Shown here in pieces: positions 46,031-54,369 of a DNA stretch of 64,000 nt (position 1 is the stretch's first letter; the number at the start of each line of letters is the position of its first letter). The position numbers and the translations under genes are program-made. The notes beneath the pieces were generated by a model that saw nothing but the letters and a program-made list of their open reading frames with translations, did no database searches and was not told where the DNA came from. Origin of the DNA: Dechloromonas sp. HYN0024 (GTDB taxonomy: Bacteria > Pseudomonadota > Gammaproteobacteria > Burkholderiales > Rhodocyclaceae); NCBI RefSeq assembly GCF_003441615.1, contig NZ_CP031842.1, positions 1,506,501-1,570,500 of the forward strand. The letters are read 5' to 3'.

Positions 46031-46617
46031 GCGATGGTGCTCCCTTCGAATTGGCCGCCAGCGGCCACAATAATTTGGTGTGCTTTATCCAGGGAATAGC
46101 CCTGCTCCATGGCCCCCGGCAGGCTGGTCCATTCCGGACGGCACTTGGCAATCGCCCGGTCAAAGCGGCCGGCCATCACATCAGCCAGCGCACCGCGCAC
46201 TTTGATCAAGGCAACAGCGGCGAAGTCCTGCGATGCCGGCGAAAAATCAGCCAGGGTGTATTGCCTCGCCAATGCCGTCCAGGTCGTCCAGGTGATCTGA
46301 TACGCCCCGGCCGCAGAGGTGCGGCGGCCGTCTGGCGTGGTGAAAAATACGTGCGGGTGCCCGGAAAAGTCGGCGAAATGAGAGCCGCCCCACATAACTT
46401 GATAATCCCCGCCAGATTCCCCGTATTTGATCAAGGCCAGAAAGGCTTGAACGTTCGGGTTTTCCAGGGTGCTTTGGTCAATGCTCATAAAGGCAGAATC
46501 CAGGGTGGAAACGGCGCTATCGATCACCTCAGCCACCCCGCCCTGCCCTTGCTGATCGGTCAGCAGATACAGGGCGAGGGCAGCAGCGGAGGCAATCAGG
46601 AGCGACTCGGGGTTCAT
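46027..46617 (-). CDS. membrane-anchored lambda-R-like lysozyme
   Basis: 196 residues from ATG 46617. An N-terminal hydrophobic anchor (about 5-20) is followed by a lysozyme/transglycosylase domain with Glu67 in IKYGESGGDY and GRRTSAAGAYQITWTTW, the pattern of lambda R. It should cleave peptidoglycan. In a membrane-containing virion it may act on entry as well as lysis. Confidence 0.85.
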   Translation of the reverse strand: MNPESLLIASAAALALYLLTDQQGQGGVAEVIDSAVSTLDSAFMSIDQSTLENPNVQAFLALIKYGESGGDYQVMWGGSHFADFSGHPHVFFTTPDGRRTSAAGAYQITWTTWTALARQYTLADFSPASQDFAAVALIKVRGALADVMAGRFDRAIAKCRPEWTSLPGAMEQGYSLDKAHQIIVAAGGQFEGSTIA

Positions 46618-46862
46618 TACGCGGCGGCATCGGTCGGATTTATGATGTTCCAGCCATTGATATGGCACACCTGGTTAAAAACAGTGCGGGTTAGCGCGGC
46701 GGCATCGGCGGCACTCAGTAGGGCGCGTATTTCAACCAGGCCAGCGACAGCGCCAACAGCCTGCGCGTTAGTTTGCAGCGCCGTGGCAATGATTGGGGCC
46801 AGCCGTGCAGCGTCAATTTCAACGGGCGTTTTGAAATAGGGATTGTCGATTTTGAGTGCCAT
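46617..46862 (-). CDS. provirus protein, 81 aa
   Basis: Soluble, Ala-rich, largely helical (RLAPIIATALQTNAQAVGAVAG). 1-nt overlaps with both neighbours. It may be a structural adaptor next to the candidate spike. No family recognized. Confidence 0.65.
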   Translation of the reverse strand: MALKIDNPYFKTPVEIDAARLAPIIATALQTNAQAVGAVAGLVEIRALLSAADAAALTRTVFNQVCHINGWNIINPTDAAA

Positions 46863-47626
46863 TAGACGGCCTCCTCATTCCACTGGAACGTGGTTTGCAA
46901 ATTGTTGTTAAGCGACGCTGACCACATGATGATGCCGTTGCCTGGCTGGATGGCTACAGGCTCCGAGAACGGAAAGTCTTTTGACTCATTCGCCAGGGAA
47001 ATCGAAAACGCGCCAATGGTTGTGCCAATGATGGCGGCCGCATTGGTGTTTCTGAGTTCGCCCACTGAAGCCGTGCCGGCTCCGATAAATTTGGTGGTGC
47101 CGTTGCCTTGCAAGGTAGCTAGGGCGGCATTGTGTCGAGCAAGGCCAACCCCTGTTGGCGCGGCCGTGACGGTGTAAAGGGATACCTTGTTGAGAATCAG
47201 GTTTTTACCGCTTCCGGCCGGGTTCCACAGCTGCGTCATTGAATAATTGCCAGCGGCACCCGCGTTCGATGCGGCACCGATAAAACAGGCATTACTTTTC
47301 ACCCGCACCAATTCGCCGTTAATGATGGATACCGTTCCGGCTACCTGGCTATCTTGAATTTCGCCATTACCCACCACCACAAAACCCATGATCGTGCCGG
47401 CGTTCTTGTAGTTGCTCAGATACCAGGAACGGCAATTCGTCGGCGTCTTGATGGATTGACCAGGGCGGAGCAAGGTTTGCACACCGCCCGTGTCGGACTT
47501 GATCAGGATGGTTTCATCGGCACCGCCGGCGCTTCCCGCGTAATACCGAAAATATTGTCCTTCTGCGGCCAGTTCGCGGGTCTGGTTAGGCGCCAGCGTG
47601 AAATCGTAAATCTGCAAACCAACCAT
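46862..47626 (-). CDS. candidate spike/receptor-binding protein
   Basis: 254 residues, no membrane segment, almost all beta-strand pattern, rich in Gly, Asn and Thr (GSAGGADETILIKSD, PIAIQPGNGIIMWSAS-type strands). By size, composition and place in the late operon it is the best candidate for the vertex spike (PM2 P1 counterpart). No direct sequence similarity to P1 was seen. Confidence 0.6.
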   Translation of the reverse strand: MVGLQIYDFTLAPNQTRELAAEGQYFRYYAGSAGGADETILIKSDTGGVQTLLRPGQSIKTPTNCRSWYLSNYKNAGTIMGFVVVGNGEIQDSQVAGTVSIINGELVRVKSNACFIGAASNAGAAGNYSMTQLWNPAGSGKNLILNKVSLYTVTAAPTGVGLARHNAALATLQGNGTTKFIGAGTASVGELRNTNAAAIIGTTIGAFSISLANESKDFPFSEPVAIQPGNGIIMWSASLNNNLQTTFQWNEEAV

Positions 47627-47628
47627 GA

Positions 47629-48117
47629 TCAGCCTTTCCGTAAAACGAGGTATGCCACCAAGGCCACCCCGGCCAATACCGGGATTTTGTGGGCGTTGTA
47701 GTAGTCAATCAGCGATGAAGCGGCTTTCTTCGTGGTCGACGTCGAGGCCAGCGGGGCCTGGCTGGCCTGCGTGACGTAATCCATGTTGGCGGCTGTCATG
47801 GCGAGGGCACCCATTGCCAGGTGATCCGTTACCGCCAACAGCGCGGCATAGTTCTGGGGATCGCTGGAATTGTTGCTGATCGTGATCGGACTCGAATCCG
47901 TAGCTACGCCCACCCCACCCGAGTTGATGACCTGGCGTTTATCGACGTTGGTCGTGTCGGTGGTCGTCGTGTTTCCGGCATTGTCGACGTTGCCGGTTTT
48001 GGATCCGATACCACCGGACGACACACCGCCGCCGCTGCTACCGCCACCGCCGCCAAGCAGGCCGCCCAGGGGATTCATGCCACCCCCACCGCCCAAAATA
48101 CTGGATAGGAAGCCCAT
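47629..48117 (-). CDS. Gly-rich provirus protein with C-terminal anchor
   Basis: 162 residues. The N-terminus is a run of Gly-rich repeats (LGGGGG, LLGGGGGSSGGG), the middle is Thr/Asn/Ser-rich, and a C-terminal transmembrane segment ends in LRKG. Probably a virion membrane protein, comparable in layout to the next gene. Confidence 0.65.
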   Translation of the reverse strand: MGFLSSILGGGGGMNPLGGLLGGGGGSSGGGVSSGGIGSKTGNVDNAGNTTTTDTTNVDKRQVINSGGVGVATDSSPITISNNSSDPQNYAALLAVTDHLAMGALAMTAANMDYVTQASQAPLASTSTTKKAASSLIDYYNAHKIPVLAGVALVAYLVLRKG

Positions 48118-48119
48118 GA

Positions 48120-48467
48120 TTACCCCTTCTTTTTCTTATGCTTGATGATGACCAGGACCACCAGGGCGACAATCAAATACGTCGTCCAATTGCCATTGCC
48201 TAGGCTGGCTGCAGCTGGTCCATATCCGGCGTTGGTTTGCAGCGGGGTGTTGTCCTGGCTAGCGGTCTTTTGTGCCGTCGAGGTGATCGGGGAATTGTTG
48301 CCGAACGACACATTCCAGCCCGAGTTGTCGAACATGGCCTGCGTCGACTTGGCGTCGGCCCAGCTGGTCGGCTGGCCCCCGCTGGCCCCGCCGCCACCGC
48401 CTGATTTCATGTTTGCGCTAGCAACCGAGCCGACAGCACCGATTGCAGCGGCCCAGATTGCCGGCAT
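48120..48467 (-). CDS. provirus membrane protein with C-terminal anchor
   Basis: 115 residues. Hydrophobic N-terminal segment (about 4-18), Gly-rich stretch, Ser/Asn-rich middle and a C-terminal transmembrane segment (YLIVALVVLVII) ending in a Lys cluster. Likely minor virion protein. Confidence 0.65.
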   Translation of the reverse strand: MPAIWAAAIGAVGSVASANMKSGGGGGASGGQPTSWADAKSTQAMFDNSGWNVSFGNNSPITSTAQKTASQDNTPLQTNAGYGPAAASLGNGNWTTYLIVALVVLVIIKHKKKKG

Positions 48468-48470
48468 GGG

Positions 48471-48884
48471 TTAATCCTTCAGAAGCAAATAGGCAAGTGC
48501 GCCAATCAGTAGGATGACCGACAGATTCATCGGCTGATTCACCTGGCCATATCCATTGCGCGGAATACCGGCATAGCGGCCCTGGTAATACAGGCCGCCA
48601 TTCGTGGCTTCTGCCCTGGCGTAATCCAGCTGCATGGCACCCATGCCCAAACGGGTCATGGCACCAATGCCCTGGGACAACAGGCCGGCCACCTGGGGAG
48701 AGATAGACGAGGAGTAACCCGCCGTGTTTTGCGGATCATTGGCCGGCTGAGCCGCCAAGGGGATACCGTAGGTGCCGTTGTCCTGCGGCCCAATGTCGGC
48801 GACGGTCAGGGTGTTACCCAAGCCCAGATCGCCGCCATTGGTCGGCCCATACGGATTAGTGTAGAAGCCGGTGAGAGAGGCCAT
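48471..48884 (-). CDS. provirus membrane protein, 137 aa
   Basis: Directly follows the capsid gene (1-nt overlap). Gly/Asn/Tyr-rich soluble part and a C-terminal transmembrane segment (LSVILLIGALAYLLL). The position just after the capsid gene suggests a major membrane-associated virion protein. Confidence 0.68.
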   Translation of the reverse strand: MASLTGFYTNPYGPTNGGDLGLGNTLTVADIGPQDNGTYGIPLAAQPANDPQNTAGYSSSISPQVAGLLSQGIGAMTRLGMGAMQLDYARAEATNGGLYYQGRYAGIPRNGYGQVNQPMNLSVILLIGALAYLLLKD

Positions 48885-49675
48885 TACATGTTGCCCAGAA
48901 TGTCGAGGACTTCAATAATTGCCGTCACGGTATCCGCCGCCGAGAAGGTCGGATTGAATTCCATGCTCACCATGTCCGCCGTCTTAATCGAGTTCGAATA
49001 GTTGTTATCCAAACACGGGTCAAAGGTGTAGAGGTTGGCCTGGGCGGTCTTTTGATACTCACCCTGGTAGAACGTGTTCACCGCCGTCGGGATGTTGTCG
49101 AAGATCACGATGCCGTTTTTCTTCACTTCCAGCAGCGTCATGTTGCCGCCGTGGGCGAAGTGCACCCGCTTGATGATCGCGCCCTTGTTGGCTACGTCGA
49201 TCAGCTTGAACGGGAACTTGCCGGCACCGCCAAACGAGGAGGTGAAGGGGATTTGCTTGGCGATGATGCCCAGCTGAGCCGGGGGGCCAAGTTCGGCGTA
49301 GCTGTCCAGGGTCGGGGCCGTAGCACCGGCAATGGTGACTTCGATGGTCAGCGAGCTGACGCCCTGGGCGGTGTTGATGTTGCCCAGATATTCCTCGGCC
49401 ATGTCCTTGGCGCGGGGTTCGGTGAAGTCGATAGACAGATACGTGGCGGCAGCGGTCAGGCCACGGTATTGATTGATCAGGTCCAGGCGGGAGCCGGTGT
49501 TTTCGAAAACGACTTTGCCATTACAGCGAACCTTGACGTTGGTGATCATGGCCTTGGTGAAGGTGCCACCGAGAGCCAGGATGATGCGGTTGTACGACAT
49601 ACCAACCGGCAGCGAAACGGATGCCACGCCGTTGTTGACGACGTTGGTAAACGGCAGATTTTTAACGAACAGCAT
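48884..49675 (-). CDS. P2-like double jelly-roll major capsid protein
   Basis: 263 residues (PM2 P2 has 269). The N-terminal jelly roll follows the PM2 pattern: an early LPVGMSYNRIIL strand, ITNVKVRCNGK, DLINQYRG and TIEVTIAG; a second beta-rich half begins near residue 145. No membrane segment. It is the virion hallmark of the provirus and lies near the start of the late operon. Confidence 0.82.
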   Translation of the reverse strand: MLFVKNLPFTNVVNNGVASVSLPVGMSYNRIILALGGTFTKAMITNVKVRCNGKVVFENTGSRLDLINQYRGLTAAATYLSIDFTEPRAKDMAEEYLGNINTAQGVSSLTIEVTIAGATAPTLDSYAELGPPAQLGIIAKQIPFTSSFGGAGKFPFKLIDVANKGAIIKRVHFAHGGNMTLLEVKKNGIVIFDNIPTAVNTFYQGEYQKTAQANLYTFDPCLDNNYSNSIKTADMVSMEFNPTFSAADTVTAIIEVLDILGNM

Positions 49676-49689
49676 GGCGCGGGCCTCTC

Positions 49690-49803
49690 TTACAGGTCTT
49701 TGAGAAGCGGAATGCCCATTTGCTGAGCAATCGGGCGGACGACGATAGCCGTCACGAGCATGAAGGCGACAAACACGCCGTAGGCTTTGAGGTGAGATTC
49801 CAT
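49690..49803 (-). CDS. 37-residue single-pass membrane protein
   Basis: MESHLKAYGVFVAFMLV..., one transmembrane segment (about 8-26). It is the first gene of the late operon, preceded by CGGAG. PM2-like phages encode several such tiny virion membrane proteins. Confidence 0.6.
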   Translation of the reverse strand: MESHLKAYGVFVAFMLVTAIVVRPIAQQMGIPLLKDL

Positions 49804-49886
49804 TTTTGACTCCGAGAAATAGGGGAAGAAGTTACGGCCCCCATTTCGCGGCCATCGGCGCGGACTGTCACGAAACCACCCCAATA

Positions 49887-49917
49887 GAAAGGGGGCCATT
49901 GAGGCCCCCGTTTTCTT
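49887..49917. terminator. terminator between packaging and capsid operons
   Basis: GGGGGCC ATTGA GGCCCCC with AAAG and TTTTC flanks. On the minus strand it follows the ATPase gene and separates it from the capsid operon, so the late operon needs its own promoter in about 49804-49886. Confidence 0.8.
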
Positions 49918-49938
49918 TGTTCCTGGTACAAATTATTT

Positions 49939-50556
49939 TTAACGAAAAATCAGTTTTCCTGCCGAAATCTTGCCGGTGGCCATATCGCGTTCAATGAAGT
50001 CCAGGGGTAGAAGGCTTTGCACCTTGGCTGGCTCAACGCCTAGGACATTGGAGAGCACCTTAATGTCGGAGGCGTAGTTCAGACGGCCGCAACGGACCTT
50101 CGTCGCGTTGGAAAAGAAATTCTTATCGATACTGGCGGGACGTTGAGACAGCCCGAAAACCCGCATTTTCTTGTGTCGTCCGGTCAGGGTGATTTTTGAC
50201 CAGGCAGGTGGTGCTTTGCTGGGGGTTGTAACCAGGGAGAGTTCCTCGCAGATCACAGTGCAGTTTCCGGCCTCGTAGGCGATATCACAAAATCCGTCGA
50301 ACTGCGCTTTGATGATCTGGTCCGCCAGGATCGGCTGAAACACCAGGGCGAAGGTGCTGGCCTTGGCTTTTGCGTAGGTTGCAGCCAGTGAAGTGACCAC
50401 TTCACCGAATTCGCCGTATTCCTTGAGCGGGTCAAAGATCATCAGTCGGCGCGGCATCGATCGGCGGATTTCCTGTTTCACATAGGCCGACTTCCCAGAC
50501 CCCGATGCCCCCATCACCGCCACAATGAGGGCCTTGTTTTTGGCCGACTGATTCAA
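49939..50556 (-). CDS. PRD1/PM2-type genome-packaging ATPase
   Basis: 205 residues. Walker A GASGSGKS at 16-23, Walker B-like NCTVICEEL, and GRHKKMRVFGLSQRP, the arginine-finger/sensor segment of the FtsK-HerA superfamily packaging ATPases of membrane-containing phages. It overlaps the upstream gene by 4 nt. It should translocate DNA or assist packaging at a vertex. Confidence 0.83.
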   Translation of the reverse strand: MNQSAKNKALIVAVMGASGSGKSAYVKQEIRRSMPRRLMIFDPLKEYGEFGEVVTSLAATYAKAKASTFALVFQPILADQIIKAQFDGFCDIAYEAGNCTVICEELSLVTTPSKAPPAWSKITLTGRHKKMRVFGLSQRPASIDKNFFSNATKVRCGRLNYASDIKVLSNVLGVEPAKVQSLLPLDFIERDMATGKISAGKLIFR

Positions 50557-51083
50557 TTGTAGAGGGCCATCTGTGAGTGCACCATCTGGTTTGGTGTTTC
50601 CGGCTTGTCCTTGTCCCCAGTCGGGCGGATCACCATCGGCTTTCCATCGTCTTTGGTCTTTGATTGCTCCTGGGCATCCTTGATGGCCTTCTGGGCAATG
50701 TTGAAAGCAGCCACCGTTTTGGCCGTCTGGAACAACAGCGGACCAGCGACAATCACCAGCATGAGTTCCGGCGGCATGTTCCCGAAATTGACGCCGTATT
50801 TTTCCAGTACCGGGGCCAAGGCGGCAGAGACACGGTTTTTGGTTTCGCTATCCCAGATCGGCGCACAGTCGGGGCAGTAGCCGACGATGATGGCAGCAAT
50901 CATTTCGACAGCCTGGGAGGCTTCTCGGTAGTAGTCCGGTGGCGGCTGAATATCGGCCGGTGCTTCGGCAGCTGGCGCAGCAGGATCAGTCACGCCGGCA
51001 AGTTGGTCGATTTCAGCTGCTCGAGCGGCAATTGTGTCGACTTCCATGAACTTGGGGTTTTCGGTAACGGTGGTGGGTTCCAT
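50553..51083 (-). CDS. provirus protein, 176 aa
   Basis: Acidic, Pro/Ala-rich N-terminal part, a helical middle with a hydrophobic helix (LMLVIVAGPLLF, about 110-122) and CPDCAP, and a charged C-terminus. It could be a membrane-associated structural or assembly factor. No family recognized. Confidence 0.65.
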   Translation of the reverse strand: MEPTTVTENPKFMEVDTIAARAAEIDQLAGVTDPAAPAAEAPADIQPPPDYYREASQAVEMIAAIIVGYCPDCAPIWDSETKNRVSAALAPVLEKYGVNFGNMPPELMLVIVAGPLLFQTAKTVAAFNIAQKAIKDAQEQSKTKDDGKPMVIRPTGDKDKPETPNQMVHSQMALYN

Positions 51084-51085
51084 GA

Positions 51086-51376
51086 TCAGAGTCCAAAAAG
51101 GTTCTTTTTCGGAGCCGGCTTAGCAGCAGGGGCCGGTTCATTCACCGGCCCCTGAGCACCTTCCGGCTGGGGTTTATTCTGAAGATTCGGCGCTGCTGGC
51201 CTTGGTAGCTTCGCCAGGATGGAGCGGTAACTTTCGGTTCCTTCCTTGGCGTAGGCGCTTAAATCACACCAGGGGCAAGATACGGAGACAGCACCGCCAG
51301 CTGATCTTTTGGCAGGAACTGGGCGATTACAGCAGAGGCACGGCACAGAACCCATGGTTTCACGCGGTGCGGCCAT
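51086..51376 (-). CDS. small zinc-ribbon protein
   Basis: 96 residues from ATG 51376 (MAAPRETMG). Two Cys pairs (CLCC and CPWC) form a probable zinc ribbon at about 12-37. The C-terminus is Pro/Ala/Lys-rich. Likely DNA-binding or assembly factor of the provirus. Confidence 0.6.
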   Translation of the reverse strand: MAAPRETMGSVPCLCCNRPVPAKRSAGGAVSVSCPWCDLSAYAKEGTESYRSILAKLPRPAAPNLQNKPQPEGAQGPVNEPAPAAKPAPKKNLFGL

Positions 51377-51524
51377 TTTTCGCCCTTTCAACCAGATCAG
51401 ACAGAATAAGGAATGTGGTCCCCACCGCCAATTTGACGGCATTTGGAATCAGCGGATTGCCATTGACGCCCATCAATTCAGCGCGGAGGTCATCAAGGGC
51501 GGCGGAAAGTTCTTCGTTGCTCAT
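51360..51524 (-). CDS. provirus protein, 54 aa
   Basis: MSNEELSAALDDLRAELMG..., a short helical protein with a hydrophobic segment (VGTTFLILSDLV). It overlaps its neighbours at both ends, supporting coupled expression. No family recognized. Confidence 0.5.
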   Translation of the reverse strand: MSNEELSAALDDLRAELMGVNGNPLIPNAVKLAVGTTFLILSDLVERAKNGRTA

Positions 51525-51721
51525 GCAGTCACCAGTTCCAGGGACTCAGGGGGCACATAGAAAACGAGGGTGGTATCTTGGAATTCATCGGATGGCCGGC
51601 TAATCACGGCAAACCCACTCTCGAAACGGTCAATGGTGCATTCCCAACCATTGATAAATTCGTAAAACGTATCGTCGGTTTTGACGACGACACGTTTTCC
51701 GATATCGAGGCCGTCGACCAT
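51521..51721 (-). CDS. provirus protein, 66 aa
   Basis: Small beta-rich protein (KRVVVKTDDTFYEFINGWECTI), no membrane segment. 1-nt and 4-nt overlaps with its neighbours in the replication operon. Unknown function. Confidence 0.6.
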   Translation of the reverse strand: MVDGLDIGKRVVVKTDDTFYEFINGWECTIDRFESGFAVISRPSDEFQDTTLVFYVPPESLELVTA

Positions 51722-51891
51722 TAGCCCAGGCGCTTCAGGTCGTCGGACTGGACGATAACCGGATCGGCCAGTTCGTCAAACTTGACGGTGGTATCGCCGG
51801 TTTCCTTGTTGAAAGACTGGACGACGCCGGCTTTACCTTCGGTGTCGCCAGCGGTGCTGATCACTTGATCCCAGGCTTGGAAAATATTCAT
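51721..51891 (-). CDS. provirus protein, 56 aa
   Basis: MNIFQAWDQVISTAGD..., acidic, beta-rich. It resembles its neighbour in size and charge, possibly through old duplication. 4-nt overlap with the sulfotransferase-like gene. Confidence 0.6.
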   Translation of the reverse strand: MNIFQAWDQVISTAGDTEGKAGVVQSFNKETGDTTVKFDELADPVIVQSDDLKRLG

Positions 51892-52403
51892 GGTTGCTTC
51901 TCCTGTTGAAATTCAGAAATGAGGCGTTTGACGGCCTCGGGGTTGTACGAAAGGCCGGCAAACGCCGGCTGCATTTCGATCTGTTTTAGTTCCGCATGGC
52001 GCTCCTGGTCAAAGGGGCGATTCAGCAGAAACTCATAAATCGGCTGGGGGTTGTCGAACAGGTCGCGCCAGAAAACATGGGTTCCCTTGATGCGGCCCAG
52101 CTGCAAGGCACATTCCTTGGTCACATCGGGCAGGCCCAGGCGGCGCAGGTCGGCGTTGATTTCTTCAATCGGGCGATGGAGGATCACTTTTCGGGCCGGA
52201 TGGTCATTCACCCAGTCAGGAAAGCGAAACAGGCCGGTGCAGGAAATGCCGAGCGCCTTTGATGATTCCAGGGCGTCGAGTTCGTCGTAGTGCCAGTTGT
52301 TGAGCGGGTCATGCAGGCAAAGCGTCGTGTCGGTGGTCAGCCAGTTCGCGGCCCAGGTGGTCCCGGTGCGTGGCAAGGCCAGAATCATGAAGTCGATCAT
52401 CAC
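51888..52403 (-). CDS. sulfotransferase-like P-loop protein
   Basis: 171 residues. The N-terminal LPRTGTTWAANWL matches the 5'-phosphosulfate-binding loop (PSB) of PAPS-dependent sulfotransferases, and RKVILHRPIEEINADL resembles the 3'-phosphate-binding region. It is shorter than typical sulfotransferases (about 250+). It lies between Rep and small genes, overlapping Rep by 4 nt. The substrate is unknown. Confidence 0.7.
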   Translation of the reverse strand: MMIDFMILALPRTGTTWAANWLTTDTTLCLHDPLNNWHYDELDALESSKALGISCTGLFRFPDWVNDHPARKVILHRPIEEINADLRRLGLPDVTKECALQLGRIKGTHVFWRDLFDNPQPIYEFLLNRPFDQERHAELKQIEMQPAFAGLSYNPEAVKRLISEFQQEKQP

Positions 52404-53713
52404 TGCACCATGTAGTGGCCGGCGAAAGCGCCCTTAATCACGACAGCGCCGGAATGCGTCGCGGGGGTTGATTTGATCGCGTTGATGTAGTCGTCCAGGT
52501 CTTCCTGGCAGGTGGCTGAGTTCGCTACATAGCGGATAAAGTCGGGCAGGCGGTTGTGGCGGAACAGCACCTGGTATTGATCCTGTTCAAGATCGCCCAC
52601 ATGCAGCTGCTCAGGCATCACGGAATCATCAGCGGCGATTTCTTCGTCGGTTCGCTGGTCGTCATTGCCCAGGAGTGCTTTTTTCAAGCCTGGGGACCAG
52701 GTGACAGCGCGTTTTCCTTCGATAGCTTCCGAGTATTCAATGAATTTCCGGGTTGCCCATTCATCACCGTTGCCGGCCCAGGTCAGCAGCTGAAACGGCG
52801 TGAAGTGCAGCAGGCCGTCGCGCTCCCCTGCACTGCCCTGTTTGGCGTAGTGCCTGGTCATTTCGGACGACTGGCCCCACCGTTCGTCGCGGCCATACTT
52901 GGCGATGTATTCCGCCGCCTGGTTGCCGCCCCTGACGTTGAGCGCGTGTTGCAGCATGTCGGCCAGTTTGCGCTGGTCGCCCAGGCCGGTTTTCAGAAGG
53001 ATATTCACCCAGGCATGCTTAAGCTCGATGATGGCCGTCGATATCAAATCGCCTTGCTCGTTCATCGGGTCGCCCTCGGCGAATCCGTTGGCGTTGGCGA
53101 AGATCAGCAGGTGCAGGTGGGGATGCCAGCCGTTTTCCTGCGATATCGTCACTTCGAGGGAGGCGACACTGCCCAGGCGGCCGGCGTCGCGCATGATGTT
53201 CTTCCAGGTGCGTGAATTTTGCAGGCGCTGCCGAGCGTTGGTGAACTTTTCGAGCAGTTCGGCCATCGGGTGATCGGCTTCATGCGGAAAGGTCAGCGTC
53301 AGGAGGTAGGCTGCGCCCTGGTTGCCCAGGTGCGAAACCAAGGCGGCGGATAGTTCAGCGCGGCGGGTTTCGGCCACCTTGGCGGCGCACACCGGACAGG
53401 TCCAGATGTTTCCGCAGCGATTCAGGCCGGTCAGGCTGGCCCCGCTGCCGTCGTCGTTGCGGTACACGGACACGGTGCCGGTATCGCGTTTCATGGAACG
53501 GCAGCACCAGCAGGTCCGGTTCTGCTCTTTCCACTCGTTGCCCTTCTTCCACAGCAGGCCCTGGGCGGTGCGCATCAGCGCATAGCGGCCGGCCTGCTGT
53601 TTCGATTTTCTATCGGCCCACTCAGGATCGTTATTCCGCGCTGCCTTGCGGACCGCGTGTATCGATTTCGTGTAAGTACCGAGAGTTGTATGCGGCGCTG
53701 CTGAGAGGGTCAT
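52400..53713 (-). CDS. HUH rolling-circle replication initiator
   Basis: 437 residues from ATG 53713. Zinc-binding cysteines (CWCC, CPVC) at about 68-109, the metal-binding HUH motif HPHLHLL (His197-His201) and the two-tyrosine YIAKY motif (Tyr269, Tyr273), typical of superfamily I Rep proteins such as phiX174 A and PM2 P12. It nicks the origin for provirus replication. The upstream ATG-less extension is other genes. Confidence 0.88.
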   Translation of the reverse strand: MTLSAAPHTTLGTYTKSIHAVRKAARNNDPEWADRKSKQQAGRYALMRTAQGLLWKKGNEWKEQNRTCWCCRSMKRDTGTVSVYRNDDGSGASLTGLNRCGNIWTCPVCAAKVAETRRAELSAALVSHLGNQGAAYLLTLTFPHEADHPMAELLEKFTNARQRLQNSRTWKNIMRDAGRLGSVASLEVTISQENGWHPHLHLLIFANANGFAEGDPMNEQGDLISTAIIELKHAWVNILLKTGLGDQRKLADMLQHALNVRGGNQAAEYIAKYGRDERWGQSSEMTRHYAKQGSAGERDGLLHFTPFQLLTWAGNGDEWATRKFIEYSEAIEGKRAVTWSPGLKKALLGNDDQRTDEEIAADDSVMPEQLHVGDLEQDQYQVLFRHNRLPDFIRYVANSATCQEDLDDYINAIKSTPATHSGAVVIKGAFAGHYMVQ

Positions 53714-53820
53714 TTTTTGCACCCAACAGCGGCCGAGCACATGCAGCCCAGGAGAAAGCCAAGGAGCGAACCAATAGCGAGGGCGTGGCAGTAGATCGTG
53801 TCGACGGCTTCCGGGGTCAT
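53710..53820 (-). CDS. 36-residue membrane peptide upstream of rep
   Basis: MTPEAVDTIYCHALAIG..., one hydrophobic segment (about 13-31) with several Cys. Its stop overlaps the rep start (ATGA), so it is translationally coupled to rep. Confidence 0.55.
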   Translation of the reverse strand: MTPEAVDTIYCHALAIGSLLGFLLGCMCSAAVGCKK

Positions 53821-53951
53821 CACAGTTGCCCCCCTGCGCAATAGCATTCAAACCCGGAATATTCACCCTGGTAGAAATCATCGATGAACACACGGGCGGA
53901 CTCACGATAGGCAGCGATGAGAAACGCCAGGTTGCATAGCGCCGGATTCAA
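53820..53951 (-). CDS. 43-residue protein (TTG start)
   Basis: From TTG 53951, which overlaps the stop of the 75-residue gene, to 53820, overlapping the next start. It has an N-terminal helix and a Cys/Tyr-rich end (YSGFECYCAGG). No ATG is available, so this gene is less certain. Confidence 0.4.
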   Translation of the reverse strand: MNPALCNLAFLIAAYRESARVFIDDFYQGEYSGFECYCAGGQL

Positions 53952-54175
53952 GGCAGCACCCTATTGAGCAGGTCTCTGAACAGGTACACCCTATGGACCA
54001 GCTCAAGCCGGAACGTGGCGGGAATATCCGCCCAGGGAATCGATGGTCCAATGGCCCCCAGCTGGCCGCCCAGGGTCAGCAGGATGTATCGGGCTTCCTT
54101 GGTGGTCCGGTCCCAAACATCACCGGCCGCTAGTACCTGGTCAGGCGTGGGGAGGAATTCGGCGATGGGTTTCAT
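53948..54175 (-). CDS. provirus protein, 75 aa
   Basis: Helical protein beginning MKPIAEFLPTPDQVL, preceded by GGGAAG. A hydrophobic helix (ARYILLTLGGQLGAIG) may be membrane-associated. 4-nt overlap with the upstream gene. Unknown function. Confidence 0.6.
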   Translation of the reverse strand: MKPIAEFLPTPDQVLAAGDVWDRTTKEARYILLTLGGQLGAIGPSIPWADIPATFRLELVHRVYLFRDLLNRVLP

Positions 54176-54369
54176 CGTCTTCCCTCGGCAATATCAGTCC
54201 ACAGCTCGAGGTCTTCTTTCCACGCAGCAATCAGCAAAAGTAAATTCCTGAGGACCACGGAGGGAATAGAGATTCCCTCCTCGTCACACTTGCGGATAAA
54301 TCCTTCGGCATCGTCGATTTCACAGGCCGTTTCTATCCGAAACTGGCGGGCTTCTTCGCGGGTCATCAT
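54172..54369 (-). CDS. provirus protein, 65 aa
   Basis: Charged helical protein (TREEARQFRIETACEIDDAE). ATG 54369 overlaps the previous stop; a GTG at 54378 is also in frame. It has features of a small regulatory or replication accessory protein; unknown. Confidence 0.55.
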   Translation of the reverse strand: MMTREEARQFRIETACEIDDAEGFIRKCDEEGISIPSVVLRNLLLLIAAWKEDLELWTDIAEGRR

